A DNA stretch of 64,000 nucleotides from Archaeoglobaceae archaeon (GCA_027064525.1 JAMOPJ010000038.1:26142-90141); one strand, 5' to 3'; counted from the first letter of the stretch, positions 47,364-56,798 are shown. Program-made: numbers and translations. Notes: a model not told the origin generated them from the sequence alone.

Positions 47364-48521
47364 TCACGTCGTATATTCGGAGTTTATTCTGACATACTCG
47401 TAGCTTAGATCACACCCAAACGCGTAACCACTCCCGTCTCCAACTTTAAGATCGATTGAAAATACGATCTCATCGCTTTTCTTCATTATCTCCCTTGCCT
47501 TATCCTCATTCATCATCGACTTTCCGTCTTTAACGAGATCAACGCTACCGACGCTCTTTCCGTCTTTAAAGCCTTCGACTGACAGATCAAGCTTTTCGCT
47601 AACCTCAATGCCAGAATAGCCCAAAGCTGCAATGATCCTACCCCAATTTGGATCGTTACCAAATACAGCGGTCTTTACGAGCACGGAAGAAGCTACTGCT
47701 TTTGCTGCTTTGAAAGCTTCGTCGTCGTTCTTCGCTCCTTTGACTCTAACCTCCATAAACTTCGTTGCTCCTTCTCCATCTTTAGCAATCATCTTCGCAA
47801 GATCTATGCAAATTTCGGTCAGCTTTTGCTCGAACAGCGTTCTATCGACCTTATTTTTACCAGTGGCTATGAGCAAAACCATATCGTTCGTTGAAGTATC
47901 TCCATCCACGACGGTAACGTTGAAAGATCGATCCACGGCTTTCTTAAGCATATTACGGAGTTCATACGGCTCAAAATCTGCATCGGTGAATATGAAAGCC
48001 AACATCGTAGCCATGTTTGGAGCGATCATTCCAGCCCCCTTAGCGACTCCGGCGATGGTAAAACCGTCCGCTCTAATTACACATTCCTTTGGAAACGAAT
48101 CCGTCGTCATGATAGATTTTGCAAAGCTTAACGCGTGTTCTCTGCTCGTTCCAAGATTCGCGAAGACCTCCTCAAACTTACCTTCGATCCAACCCATATC
48201 CAACTGAACACCTATCACGCCAGTCGAAGCTACTGCGATCTTGTGAATTGGCACGTTCAGCTTTTTTGCAAGGAGTTCAGCCATCTTCTTCGCATTTCTC
48301 AAGCCTTCTTCTCCCGTAAAAGCGTTCGCATTCCCGCTGTTTACGATTATTCCCTCTATTTCCCCCGATTCAACGTGCTCCTGAGTGACGATAACAGGGG
48401 CGGCTTTAAACCTGTTTTTTGTAAAAACTCCGGCAACCTTTCCCTTACAAACGACGATTCCCAATCCGTTCTTTCCCTCCTTAATTCCATAGCATTTAAC
48501 ACCTTCAACGGCTGTGATCAT
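47364..48521 (-). CDS. argJ: Bifunctional ornithine acetyltransferase/N-acetylglutamate synthase
   Basis: The 385-residue protein is a Ntn-hydrolase-like enzyme that self-cleaves at the Ala-Thr bond in GAGMIAPNMATMLAFIFTD. Other motifs are GIIVNSGNANAFTGEEGL, VASTGVIGVQLDM and NDPNWGRIIAALGYSGI. It recycles the acetyl group in arginine synthesis. ATG 48521 has a TATA-like ATTTAAAAATG about 25 bases upstream, so it is probably leaderless. Confidence 0.96.
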   Translation of the reverse strand: MITAVEGVKCYGIKEGKNGLGIVVCKGKVAGVFTKNRFKAAPVIVTQEHVESGEIEGIIVNSGNANAFTGEEGLRNAKKMAELLAKKLNVPIHKIAVASTGVIGVQLDMGWIEGKFEEVFANLGTSREHALSFAKSIMTTDSFPKECVIRADGFTIAGVAKGAGMIAPNMATMLAFIFTDADFEPYELRNMLKKAVDRSFNVTVVDGDTSTNDMVLLIATGKNKVDRTLFEQKLTEICIDLAKMIAKDGEGATKFMEVRVKGAKNDDEAFKAAKAVASSVLVKTAVFGNDPNWGRIIAALGYSGIEVSEKLDLSVEGFKDGKSVGSVDLVKDGKSMMNEDKAREIMKKSDEIVFSIDLKVGDGSGYAFGCDLSYEYVRINSEYTT

Positions 48522-48550
48522 GATTGACAATATCACTACACATTTTTAAA

Positions 48551-50866
48551 TCATGCCTCTCCACTGAACCAGTCCCATATCTTCTTCAGAGCTTTAAGCA
48601 GAGCTTTATAGACTTTAAAGTTCTCTCCGAACTCTCTCCACTTTTTTAGCTGAAGACATTTGCCGACTACGAGAATCTCCTCCTCATCGCTCAAATCGAT
48701 TCGATCGGTCTTCGAGTAATAATACCTTACGAGAGGTCTTATGACATCCGATACATATTCGTAGAGACTCATTCCGTGGAAATACTTCTTTATCCTCTTT
48801 TTCTCAACCTTCCCAAATTCTGGCTTAGGAATGTTCGCATCCTTCATAAGACTTCTAAGTAAGCCTACCGCCGTTTCCGTTTCCAAATCGCTCAGTTCAT
48901 CGCTTAGGTATTCGATCAACCTCCTCGTGAAGTCTGCGTTTATCTCCTCAACCTTGCTGTATATGTGAGGCTTTAGAGGACGAATCACTACGAGCGTGTG
49001 CTCTCCAGAAACCTCGTTTCTCTGCGGTGTTATGTGAACTGGATAGAACCCATTCTTTATCCAGAATCTCATCAGCTCAGGGCTAACTCCAAAGCCCGAA
49101 CCGACCCAGTCCATGTCTCTGGTTTGGGCCCACTCCACGATCTTCTGCAAAGCGAAGCTTCCTATTCCCATGTTCATGACGCTCGGATGAGTGGCGATTC
49201 TGACGACTCTAATTCCGACGAGTTTTGGAAACTCGTAATCCCAATAGTGCTTTAAGATCAGATCCGGAATTATCTGCCCCCTCGGCTTGTAGCCTTCCGC
49301 CATCTTCTTTATCGTTTCGTCATCCATCTTTCCTTCGACAGCTACATGCAGAGAACAGACGGTTTTGCCATTCACAGCTACTCTGAAGGCTAAGTGATTC
49401 GGCATATCGGCTAAGATTACTATATCCGATGGTCTATTCCTGTAATGGGCTAAGACGTAAATTCCGAAGAACTCCCTGAGCAGCTTCTCATCGACAAATA
49501 ACTTGTCCTTATCCAAGAACTCGAACTCAAGCTTTCCTTCCTTGATTGCATTTATATCTTCCTCTGTTAACTCTGCAGGCTGGGCATCCAATAGCAAAAC
49601 ATCGTAGAGCCACCTCTCGATCGGATCTCCTTTCCCGTATCTGATTGGTTCCGTCAGATGTATCTTCTCGATCTCTATCGTCTCATCCTTCTCAAGTTTT
49701 CTCAGAAATCTGATGCTGAATCCTCTTCCAGCCCCTTCATAGCCGTGGATGGTCGATGAGAAGATTATATACTTCACACCTTCGGAAATCTTCCACAAAA
49801 CTGGAACATCGATTCCAGCAGCCTCGTCAACGATCACGATGTCGGCTAAATCCTTCTCAACCATAGCCCTTCTGGGAACTACATACTCCACCCTCGCAAA
49901 CTTGGAGTTTATTACTGTAGTGAGTCCGCTCGATTCCTTAACTCTGTATTTGATTCCATACCGAACCAATCCCTTCTTAAGGAACTTGAAGAAAGTTTGA
50001 ACAGCATAAGGGGTGGGAGCAACGACCATTATCCTAACCGGCCTCTTGAGCACCTTATACATCCTCCAAATAAGGTATGGTGTCACGATTCCAAGAACAG
50101 CCGTTTTTCCTCTTCCCCTGTCTGCCGTAATGACCACGGCTTTCCTGTCCTTTTTGCGGTCGAAGAAGTGTTCGAACAGCTCAAGCACCCTAACCTGATC
50201 CTGTGTAGCACAGAGCTTGTAGAGCTTCTTGTTTATCTCCTTCTCCTCCTCTGGGATTTTTATCTCTTCCCTCGACTCCTCAACCTTCTTGAACTCATAG
50301 CTCTTTACGACTTCCCTCTTATCCGCATCAAACACTATTATACCCTCAGCCTGCAGTGTCCTCCTTATGAAACGTCTGTAGAAACGGGGAACGATATCCT
50401 CAACGCTGTAAGGTTCGCTTATCAGCTCTTCATGCCACTTGCTTATTAGATTGTTCCAAGCGTGGATCGGAGGCGAAATGGCAATTATAATTCCACCTTC
50501 AGCGATAGTCTCAACTATAATTCCCAAATCGTTAGGATGAAAACCTTCGGTGAAGTCGATAAGAAGGGACGAATACGTCTCACCCAAAACGGATGGGGAT
50601 TCCTTATAATGAATGAACCTACCAGAAAAAAACTTCTGAGCTTTTTCTAAGAACGATGATCTTCCAGCGATGAGCATCTCTTTCTCATCATCCTCCTTCT
50701 TAAGTTTGGCTTTTACCTTGGAGTATCTTCTATAGACCCTCTTCGCAAGCCTGAAGATTCTCTCTTCTGCATTTTCCGAGCAGATCATCACCAAAAACCT
50801 GTGTCGATTCTCAACAGCCGTTACAGTGGCCTTTTCGACTTCCTCTATAAGTTGCTTTACGGTCAT
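48551..50866 (-). CDS. tmcA: tRNA(Met) cytidine acetyltransferase TmcA
   Basis: The 771-residue protein has the N-terminal DUF1726 domain, an RecA-like ATPase with Walker A VITADRGRGKTAVLG (residue about 245) and DEAA in VIVDEAAGIDVPVL, then a GNAT acetyltransferase domain (RVVRIATHPSVMNMGIGSFA, with QKIVEWA) and a C-terminal tRNA-binding domain. It acetylates cytidines to ac4C. In hyperthermophiles related enzymes also modify rRNA widely. Length is normal. Confidence 0.95.
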   Translation of the reverse strand: MTVKQLIEEVEKATVTAVENRHRFLVMICSENAEERIFRLAKRVYRRYSKVKAKLKKEDDEKEMLIAGRSSFLEKAQKFFSGRFIHYKESPSVLGETYSSLLIDFTEGFHPNDLGIIVETIAEGGIIIAISPPIHAWNNLISKWHEELISEPYSVEDIVPRFYRRFIRRTLQAEGIIVFDADKREVVKSYEFKKVEESREEIKIPEEEKEINKKLYKLCATQDQVRVLELFEHFFDRKKDRKAVVITADRGRGKTAVLGIVTPYLIWRMYKVLKRPVRIMVVAPTPYAVQTFFKFLKKGLVRYGIKYRVKESSGLTTVINSKFARVEYVVPRRAMVEKDLADIVIVDEAAGIDVPVLWKISEGVKYIIFSSTIHGYEGAGRGFSIRFLRKLEKDETIEIEKIHLTEPIRYGKGDPIERWLYDVLLLDAQPAELTEEDINAIKEGKLEFEFLDKDKLFVDEKLLREFFGIYVLAHYRNRPSDIVILADMPNHLAFRVAVNGKTVCSLHVAVEGKMDDETIKKMAEGYKPRGQIIPDLILKHYWDYEFPKLVGIRVVRIATHPSVMNMGIGSFALQKIVEWAQTRDMDWVGSGFGVSPELMRFWIKNGFYPVHITPQRNEVSGEHTLVVIRPLKPHIYSKVEEINADFTRRLIEYLSDELSDLETETAVGLLRSLMKDANIPKPEFGKVEKKRIKKYFHGMSLYEYVSDVIRPLVRYYYSKTDRIDLSDEEEILVVGKCLQLKKWREFGENFKVYKALLKALKKIWDWFSGEA

Positions 50867-50898
50867 CCACTCAATTAAGAATAATGGAAATAAAAAGA

Positions 50899-51717
50899 TT
50901 AAGACTTGGCGATGAAAACTGGAATCTTCGAATACCTCAAAATAACGTCAGCCGTGCTTCCCAAGAGTTTTTCGGTTACGGTTTCCGGAATTCCTCCTCC
51001 TATGAATATCGAAGTTGCAGACTCCTCCTTGCAAACCTTTAAAATCTCCTTATGTGGAGTCCCATACCTAACGATCGTTTTGAAGTTCAAACCTAAAAGT
51101 TCTTCCTCAACAATCTTAAGCTTTTCTTCAGCCAGCTTCTCCTCCTTCTCAACGACATGGACGAGGATAATTTCGCTACCAAGCTTTTCAGCGATAAACT
51201 TGACGTATTTCATAACCCTTTCAGAGTGCTCCGTTAGATCGTGAGCGTAAAGAATTCTTTCGAATAACCTCTTAACTTTGGTCTTGTGCTTTATCACCAT
51301 CACCGGAATGTCTGACATCCTCGCAACTCCTTCGGAAACACTGCCGAGCAGTATCTCCTTAATAATTCCTCTTCCTCTCGAACCCATCAAAATAAGCTTT
51401 GCACCATTCTCCTTTGCCGCCTTGATGATTTCATTTACTGGATCTCCGGCTGGAACCGGAACAATCGGCTTCGCTTTTAATCCAAAGCTATCAATTCTGC
51501 TAACGATCTCAGCAAGTTTAGATTCAGCTTCTCTTCTACATTCCTCAATGTATTCATCTATGTTTATACCACCCGCAGCCCCTATAATTCTATTTAAATT
51601 GATTACCCTAACTACAACAACCTCCTCAGTTCCGATCTCTTTAAATTCCGGCAGAAAATCCAAAATTTTCAAATTGGGTTCCGAGAAGTCTGTTGCAAAC
51701 AAAATCCTTTCAAACAT
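50899..51717 (-). CDS. Universal stress protein with two UspA domains
   Basis: The 272-residue protein consists of two tandem UspA domains. Both have the ATP-binding signature: ILMGSRGRGIIKEILLGSVS (canonical G-x2-G-x9-G-S) and IFIGGGIPETVTEKLLGSTA. Each begins with a similar strand (ILFATDFSEPN and ILYAHDLTEHS). Such proteins bind ATP and respond to stress; the specific role is not known. Confidence 0.92.
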   Translation of the reverse strand: MFERILFATDFSEPNLKILDFLPEFKEIGTEEVVVVRVINLNRIIGAAGGINIDEYIEECRREAESKLAEIVSRIDSFGLKAKPIVPVPAGDPVNEIIKAAKENGAKLILMGSRGRGIIKEILLGSVSEGVARMSDIPVMVIKHKTKVKRLFERILYAHDLTEHSERVMKYVKFIAEKLGSEIILVHVVEKEEKLAEEKLKIVEEELLGLNFKTIVRYGTPHKEILKVCKEESATSIFIGGGIPETVTEKLLGSTADVILRYSKIPVFIAKS

Positions 51718-51768
51718 GCCTTAAGGTTGGTCTTGAATATTTAAATCTTAGCTTCCCAAGAATTTGAG

Positions 51769-52212
51769 TTATAGGTTACCTCTACCTCCGCACCAACCTC
51801 TACCTCTTCCACCTCCGCCACCACCTCTACCTCTTCCCCTGCCAGCATCGATTCTGTGGATGTTTGGGCTTCCGCACTTTGGGCAAGCTTCAGGTCTTCC
51901 AGTTCCGAAAGGTTCCTCCCACTCATATCCGCAATCAAAGCATCTGAACTTCCTCATGATATGTTCACCTCCAACAACTCTAATATTTAGCCCCTCAATC
52001 AGCGCTTTTCCGATCTTTCTCCTTGCCTCCTTCAAAATTCTGTGGAAAGTGGGTTGGCTGATTCCCATGAGTTCGGCGGCTTCAATCTGGCTTAAACCTT
52101 CTACATCCGCAAGCCTTATCGCTTCGAGTTCATCCGCGGAAATCTCTATCTCTCCCTCGATCTTGCTTGGCAACTCAAGTGAAACCCATCTGCACTTCTT
52201 TCTTCGGGGCAC
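51769..52212 (-). CDS. DUF134/UPF0251 HTH regulator with zinc ribbon and Gly/Arg-rich tail
   Basis: Residues 1-95 are the UPF0251 domain: ISADELEAIRLADVEGLSQI then AAELMGISQPTFHRILKEAR, a sigma-70-like helix-turn-helix. Then comes a zinc ribbon, CFDCGYEWEEP...CPKCGSPNIH. The last 25 residues are almost only Gly and Arg (AGRGRGRGGGGGGRGRGWCG), like an RGG RNA-binding tail. The start is GTG. A TATA-like CAATTTATCT lies about 30 bases upstream and it is divergent from mutS. Confidence 0.88.
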   Translation of the reverse strand: MPRRKKCRWVSLELPSKIEGEIEISADELEAIRLADVEGLSQIEAAELMGISQPTFHRILKEARRKIGKALIEGLNIRVVGGEHIMRKFRCFDCGYEWEEPFGTGRPEACPKCGSPNIHRIDAGRGRGRGGGGGGRGRGWCGGRGNL

Positions 52213-52257
52213 AATTTAAACTTCGATTTTATGAGATAAATTGCTTTTCGGTCATCA

Positions 52258-52293
52258 GTATTTATATAGTTGTTTGCCGAACGCTTGAGTTGA
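52258..52293 (+). promoter_or_regulatory. mutS promoter
   Basis: GTATTTATATAG (52258-52269) is a TATA box 25 bases before the ATG at 52294, implying a leaderless mRNA. The same short region is divergent to the DUF134 gene. Confidence 0.55.
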
Positions 52294-54777
52294 ATGGAGC
52301 GAAAACTGACGCCAATGATGGAGCAGTATTATAGAATTAAGCAAAAGTATAAGGATGCGTTACTATTCTTCAGAGTAGGAGACTTCTACGAGCTATTTGA
52401 TGAAGATGCGAAGATTGCATCGCAGGAATTGGGCATAGTTCTGACTTCCCGGGACAAGAAGCATCCGATGGCCGGAGTTCCTCATCATTCTGTGTTCCCA
52501 TATATAAAGAGGTTGATTGAGAAGGGTTACAAGGTTGCGATATGCGAGCAGGTTGAGGATCCTTCCAAAGCGAAGGGTTTGGTTAAGAGGGAAGTAGTTA
52601 GGGTAATTACCCCCGGAACTCTGATTGAAGAAGAGCTCCTCACGAAGGAGAACAACTATCTAATGGCTGTTGTTGAGGATAGCGGCTATGGAATTGCATT
52701 TTTGGACGTTTCAACAGGTGAGTTTTTTACGACGGCTGTTTCATCGAAGGATGAAGTCATAGCCGAAATTTTGAAGTTCAATCCGGTTGAATGCATAATT
52801 CCGGAAGATTTTGATGAAGAGTTTGCAGAAGAAATAAGAAAAATCGTTAAAACTGTCCATAAAGTTGAAGAGGAAAAGTTTGAGCTTGAGAATGCTCTAA
52901 AAATGCTGGATGCTATTCCGGAAGCCAAGAATCTCGATCTGACAAACACATCCATCAGAGCTTGCGGGGCAGTTTTAAGCTACGTGAAGGATGCTCTTCT
53001 GCTTAAAACCCTCAACTTCAGATTGCAGAGGTATTCAACCCAAGATTATATGGTTTTAGATTCAACGACGCTCAGAAATCTGGAGATATTTAAGAACATA
53101 ATCGATGGTAGCAGAAGAGGCACGTTGATCGAAGTTTTGGATAAAACCGTAACTGCTATGGGTAGTAGACTGCTCAAGAAATGGCTTCAGAGACCTCTGC
53201 TCGATATAGACGAAATCGAAAGTAGGCTCGATGCTGTTGAGGAACTTAAGGAGAAATCTTTCTTGAGACAGAACATAAGGGAGATCCTAAGAGATGTTTA
53301 CGACTTGGAGAGGATTGTAAGCAGAATCGACTTCAAATCTGCAAATGCAAGGGATTTGGTGGCTTTAAAGAATTCTCTTAAGGCTGTTTCAAAGCTCAAA
53401 CAATTCAATTTCGCTTCCAAAAAGCTTCAGAGCATAATAGGTGGCTTGGATACGCTTGACGACATATGCAAGCTTATAGATTCTGCGATAGTCGATGATC
53501 CGCCTTTAACTGTTAAGGAGGGTGGAATAATTAAGGATGGTTTCAGTGAGGAACTTGACAGGCTCAGAAATCTGAAGAGGGAGCATGAGAGCTTCATAAA
53601 GATGATAGAAGAAAGGGAGAGGCGAAAGACGGGAATTGAGAGCCTAAAGGTTGGATACAACACTGTATTCGGATACTACATTGAAGTTCCCAAGTCGAAG
53701 ATAAAGCTCGTTCCGAAGCACTATAAGAGAAAGCAGACTCTCGTCAACGCTGAAAGGTATACGATCCCAGAGCTTGAGGAAAGGGAGGAGAAGATATTGG
53801 CTTGTGAGGAGAAGATTAAATCGCTTGAGTATGAGATATTCGAGAGCATTAGAAACGAGGTTGCGAAACATGTGGATAGGATAAGGGACTGTGCTAGTAA
53901 AATCGCCGAATTGGATGTCTTAGCTTCGCTTGCTGAAGTGGCTGTTCTGTACAACTATACCCGCCCGAAGGTGAATGAAGGTTATGCGATAATCATAAGG
54001 GATGGAAGACATCCTACAGTTGAGCTGACGACGAAATTCGTTCCAAACGATGTTACTCTCGACAAGAACAGCAGAATTTTGATTATAACCGGCCCGAACA
54101 TGGCTGGAAAATCGACGTATCTGAGGCAGGTGGCTTTGATCACGATACTCGCACAAATCGGAAGCTTCGTTCCAGCGAGCTACGCTGTGATAGGAATAGT
54201 GGATCGAATCTTTACGAGAATAGGTTCGGTGGATGACATAACCAGAGGCTACAGCACGTTCATGGTTGAAATGGATGAGATAGCAAAGATACTCAGAAAT
54301 GCTACAAACAGAAGCTTGATTTTGCTGGATGAGGTCGGAAAGAGCACTAGCACTAAAGATGGCTTAAGCTTGGCTTGGGCTATCGTAGAATATGTCCACG
54401 ATAGAATAGGAGCTAAGACGCTATTTGCTACGCACTACCACGAGCTTTCTGTGCTCGAAAACAAGCTTGAAGGTGTGAAGAATTACCACTTTGGGATTGT
54501 AGAAGAAAACGGAAAAATAGAATTCGATAGGAAAATCAGAAGAGGTGCATCGAGCGAAAGCTATGGAATTAAAGTCGCGAGTATGGCCAATTTGCCGGAG
54601 GAAGTTATAAACAGAGCTTTTGAGTTACTGAAGGTGCAAAGCTCGGATTTGGATGAGAGTGTTGCATCGTTTTTGAGAGAGATCGCCAACATCGATGTAG
54701 TCAATCTAACTCCAATTCAGGCTTTGGTTGAATTGGATAAGATCGTGAGAAGATGCAAGGAGATATTGAAAGAGTAA
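52294..54777 (+). CDS. mutS: DNA mismatch repair protein MutS
   Basis: The 827-residue protein is a MutS1. The mismatch-reading motif is in FFRVGDFYELFDEDA (Phe-x-Glu), followed by LTSRDKKHPMAGVPHHS, a connector and clamp with a coiled segment near 400-540, and the ATPase with ITGPNMAGKSTYLRQVA (about residue 600), then LILLDEVGKSTSTKDGLSLA. The usual DE-[IL]-G-RGTST is changed to DEVGKSTST. MutS is patchy in archaea and no mutL is in the window. The last 25 bases overlap the next gene. Confidence 0.95.
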   Translation: MERKLTPMMEQYYRIKQKYKDALLFFRVGDFYELFDEDAKIASQELGIVLTSRDKKHPMAGVPHHSVFPYIKRLIEKGYKVAICEQVEDPSKAKGLVKREVVRVITPGTLIEEELLTKENNYLMAVVEDSGYGIAFLDVSTGEFFTTAVSSKDEVIAEILKFNPVECIIPEDFDEEFAEEIRKIVKTVHKVEEEKFELENALKMLDAIPEAKNLDLTNTSIRACGAVLSYVKDALLLKTLNFRLQRYSTQDYMVLDSTTLRNLEIFKNIIDGSRRGTLIEVLDKTVTAMGSRLLKKWLQRPLLDIDEIESRLDAVEELKEKSFLRQNIREILRDVYDLERIVSRIDFKSANARDLVALKNSLKAVSKLKQFNFASKKLQSIIGGLDTLDDICKLIDSAIVDDPPLTVKEGGIIKDGFSEELDRLRNLKREHESFIKMIEERERRKTGIESLKVGYNTVFGYYIEVPKSKIKLVPKHYKRKQTLVNAERYTIPELEEREEKILACEEKIKSLEYEIFESIRNEVAKHVDRIRDCASKIAELDVLASLAEVAVLYNYTRPKVNEGYAIIIRDGRHPTVELTTKFVPNDVTLDKNSRILIITGPNMAGKSTYLRQVALITILAQIGSFVPASYAVIGIVDRIFTRIGSVDDITRGYSTFMVEMDEIAKILRNATNRSLILLDEVGKSTSTKDGLSLAWAIVEYVHDRIGAKTLFATHYHELSVLENKLEGVKNYHFGIVEENGKIEFDRKIRRGASSESYGIKVASMANLPEEVINRAFELLKVQSSDLDESVASFLREIANIDVVNLTPIQALVELDKIVRRCKEILKE

Positions 54778-55289
54778 GGAAGGAACTTGAAGAAATCGTC
54801 GAAAGGTTGGAGAACATTAACAGGTTAGTTAGTATTAAATCTATTGAAAAAGCGATTGAAGAGCTCAGGATTGCAGTTGGAGAACTTGAAAGCTTTAGAA
54901 GGAAGAGCACTGAAGGACTGGATCACTATTCTGCAAAGATTAAGCTTATCGAAGAGCTCATGAAAGGAGGTGGAACTTGCTATTTAGAATCAGAGCAGAC
55001 AAAACTTTCGAAGATCGGCTACAGGCCGGATGCGGTGATAGTTAAGGATGATGAAGTAATCTTCGTTGAGATCGAGACCGATCAAAGGAGGATGCTCAGG
55101 AAGCTGAAGAAGATCAGAAAGCTGTGGGATAAGATAATCCAAAGCCCGATATTAACGGGAAGGAGACTCAAGATCGCTTTTGGCGTAACAGACGAGAAAT
55201 TAAGAGAAGAATTGATCTCAGAGATTAAAAAATTAAATAACGTTGAAATTTATGCTGTTTTGCCAGATAGAGTCGTCAGAATTCTGTAG
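54753..55289 (+). CDS. Coiled-coil protein with a PD-(D/E)xK-like C-terminal domain, overlapping mutS
   Basis: Residues 1-80 form a charged coiled coil (VRKELEEIVERLENINRLVS, KAIEELRIAVGELESF). The C-terminal 100 residues look like a restriction-endonuclease fold: GYRPDAVIVKDDEVIFVEIETDQ contains P-D then E-x-E, and further strands and helices follow. The Lys of PD-(D/E)xK is replaced by Glu in this reading, so catalysis is uncertain. ATG 54753 lies 25 bases inside mutS and no other start is suitable, so it is translationally coupled. I do not recognise a named family. Confidence 0.72.
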   Translation: MQGDIERVRKELEEIVERLENINRLVSIKSIEKAIEELRIAVGELESFRRKSTEGLDHYSAKIKLIEELMKGGGTCYLESEQTKLSKIGYRPDAVIVKDDEVIFVEIETDQRRMLRKLKKIRKLWDKIIQSPILTGRRLKIAFGVTDEKLREELISEIKKLNNVEIYAVLPDRVVRIL

Positions 55290-55301
55290 TAGGTTTATAA
55301 T

Positions 55302-55802
55302 TTAGAGATCAATCTCGGTTCGCCTGCAAAAACTGAACGCTTTATATAATTCCTTCATTCTTGGGTGATTTTCGGTTAGGATTTCATCGATGAGCATCTC
55401 TACTTTCTTAGGCTTGATAAGATTAATTTTCTTAAATTCGTTTGGAAGATCAAATTGCCTTAAATCTATGCCTAACATTTTTGCCGTTTTTATAAGCCAG
55501 CCCTCGCGATCTGGGCGAAGAACGATCAGATAGTTATTTCTAACCTTATCATGAGCAACGACTATATCATGTTCGTTGGAGACGATCGAGCTAGGATCAT
55601 TTAGGAGATTTATCATATACCTTGGTCTTGATTTTGTTGGGTCTTCATCCACAAGCCCGCATGAGTTCTCGCTATCTTTAAGCTTGTTGCAGACTTCCCC
55701 AATGCCACCAGCACATCTAACGAACCTTTTGGAGGATACTATTTTTAAAACTAGAGCTTTATCGGTCTTGCATTCGATGAAAATGTATCCTTTGAAACCC
55801 AT
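55302..55802 (-). CDS. Toprim-like protein paired with an ABC-type ATPase
   Basis: The 166-residue protein opens with GYIFIECKTDKALVLKIVSS, which resembles the first Toprim strand (conserved Glu in V-x-EG-K-x-D), and then CGLVDEDPTKSRPRYM, which resembles the D-x-D motif. A later segment LIVLRPDREGWLIKTAKMLG and an end rich in Lys and Glu complete it. It begins three bases after the stop of the ATPase gene. OLD and PARIS systems combine just these two activities. The Toprim call is tentative, as the Gly of EG is Cys here. Confidence 0.6.
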   Translation of the reverse strand: MGFKGYIFIECKTDKALVLKIVSSKRFVRCAGGIGEVCNKLKDSENSCGLVDEDPTKSRPRYMINLLNDPSSIVSNEHDIVVAHDKVRNNYLIVLRPDREGWLIKTAKMLGIDLRQFDLPNEFKKINLIKPKKVEMLIDEILTENHPRMKELYKAFSFCRRTEIDL

Positions 55803-55805
55803 CGA

Positions 55806-56798
55806 CTATTCCTCCATCAGTATATCCAAGTTAAAGAAAGCACTCGATCCTAAATCGAGAAGCTCTTCAAGTTTCTTCTCGCTCAACTTCTTAGCCTTAG
55901 TTTGATAATCCTCATAGTGCGTAATGTAAACGGCTAAATCTCTCTTATCTGTCTTCTCTATCAAGGTTAGCAAAAAGTAGGGATTATGAGTTGTTATAAA
56001 ATACTGATTGCTATCGTCCAAAGCTATCAGTTCAGCAAGATACTTGGTGTAATACGGAAAAGTGTGGGCTTCTGGCTCTTCCATCGCTATTATCGAATTT
56101 TTATTGGTCAAAATTATAGATAAGTAAAATATTAAACGTTGAATCGTATCTGAAATGGTCTCATAGGGATACATTATGAGTAAATCTTCCGACTCTTTAA
56201 CTATCTTCAAATCGTTGGAACTTGGTTCTATCATGATCTTTAAACCAAATTTTGCAAATATATCTTTACAGATACTCTTCAGACTTTTGTGAGTTAAGTA
56301 AACCGCAAAGAGATTTCTACCATCAGGTGGTAGCAGAAATTCGCTTTCTCTTCTATCTAACTTAACAGGTCTAAATCTGTAGAATTTGAAGTGCTTGGCG
56401 ATTCGATCGAACTCGTATTCATAGCTGTATGATGGTGGAAACGCTACCGATGATAATAGATTTGGCTCAACTCTACATCTATAGCTACCATCTTTAAAAT
56501 CTATGATGATCGTGAAGTTTTCAAATGTTATCCTTATCTCCTCTTCTATGTTGTTATCGTAAAACAGGTTACTTAAATCTTTAAATCTGATGAATTTATT
56601 CGGATCGTTATCATTGAATCTGACTGGGTTGTAGTAGAATAACGACGGAATTCCTACGATAGCTTCGATTATGTTCGATTTTCCAGTATTGGGTTCCCCT
56701 ATAAACACGTTAACTCTCTTACATTCCAGTTTAAGGCTTTTTATCGATTTAAAATTCTCTATTTTGACTTCGTTTATTGGAATTTCAACTTCTGGCAT
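55806..56798 (-). CDS. AAA15/OLD-type ATPase
   Basis: The 330-residue ABC/SMC-like ATPase has IENFKSIKSLKLE at the start, then Walker A VFIGEPNTGKSNIIEAIVG (residues about 32-47), Walker B SIIAMEEPEAHTFP (about 233) and the H-loop YFITTHNPYFLLTLI. The middle is divergent and AT-rich. It matches OLD-family and AriA-type ATPases of phage defence, which pair with Toprim proteins. The ATG has a TATA-like ACATATTTAAGC 25 bases upstream and it is divergent from rps13. Confidence 0.82.
   Translation of the reverse strand: MPEVEIPINEVKIENFKSIKSLKLECKRVNVFIGEPNTGKSNIIEAIVGIPSLFYYNPVRFNDNDPNKFIRFKDLSNLFYDNNIEEEIRITFENFTIIIDFKDGSYRCRVEPNLLSSVAFPPSYSYEYEFDRIAKHFKFYRFRPVKLDRRESEFLLPPDGRNLFAVYLTHKSLKSICKDIFAKFGLKIMIEPSSNDLKIVKESEDLLIMYPYETISDTIQRLIFYLSIILTNKNSIIAMEEPEAHTFPYYTKYLAELIALDDSNQYFITTHNPYFLLTLIEKTDKRDLAVYITHYEDYQTKAKKLSEKKLEELLDLGSSAFFNLDILMEE

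Noticed and set aside
51741..51938. Val/Glu-rich short frame overlapping the DUF134 gene
   Set aside because: It arises from the Gly/Arg repeat codons read in another frame on the same strand.
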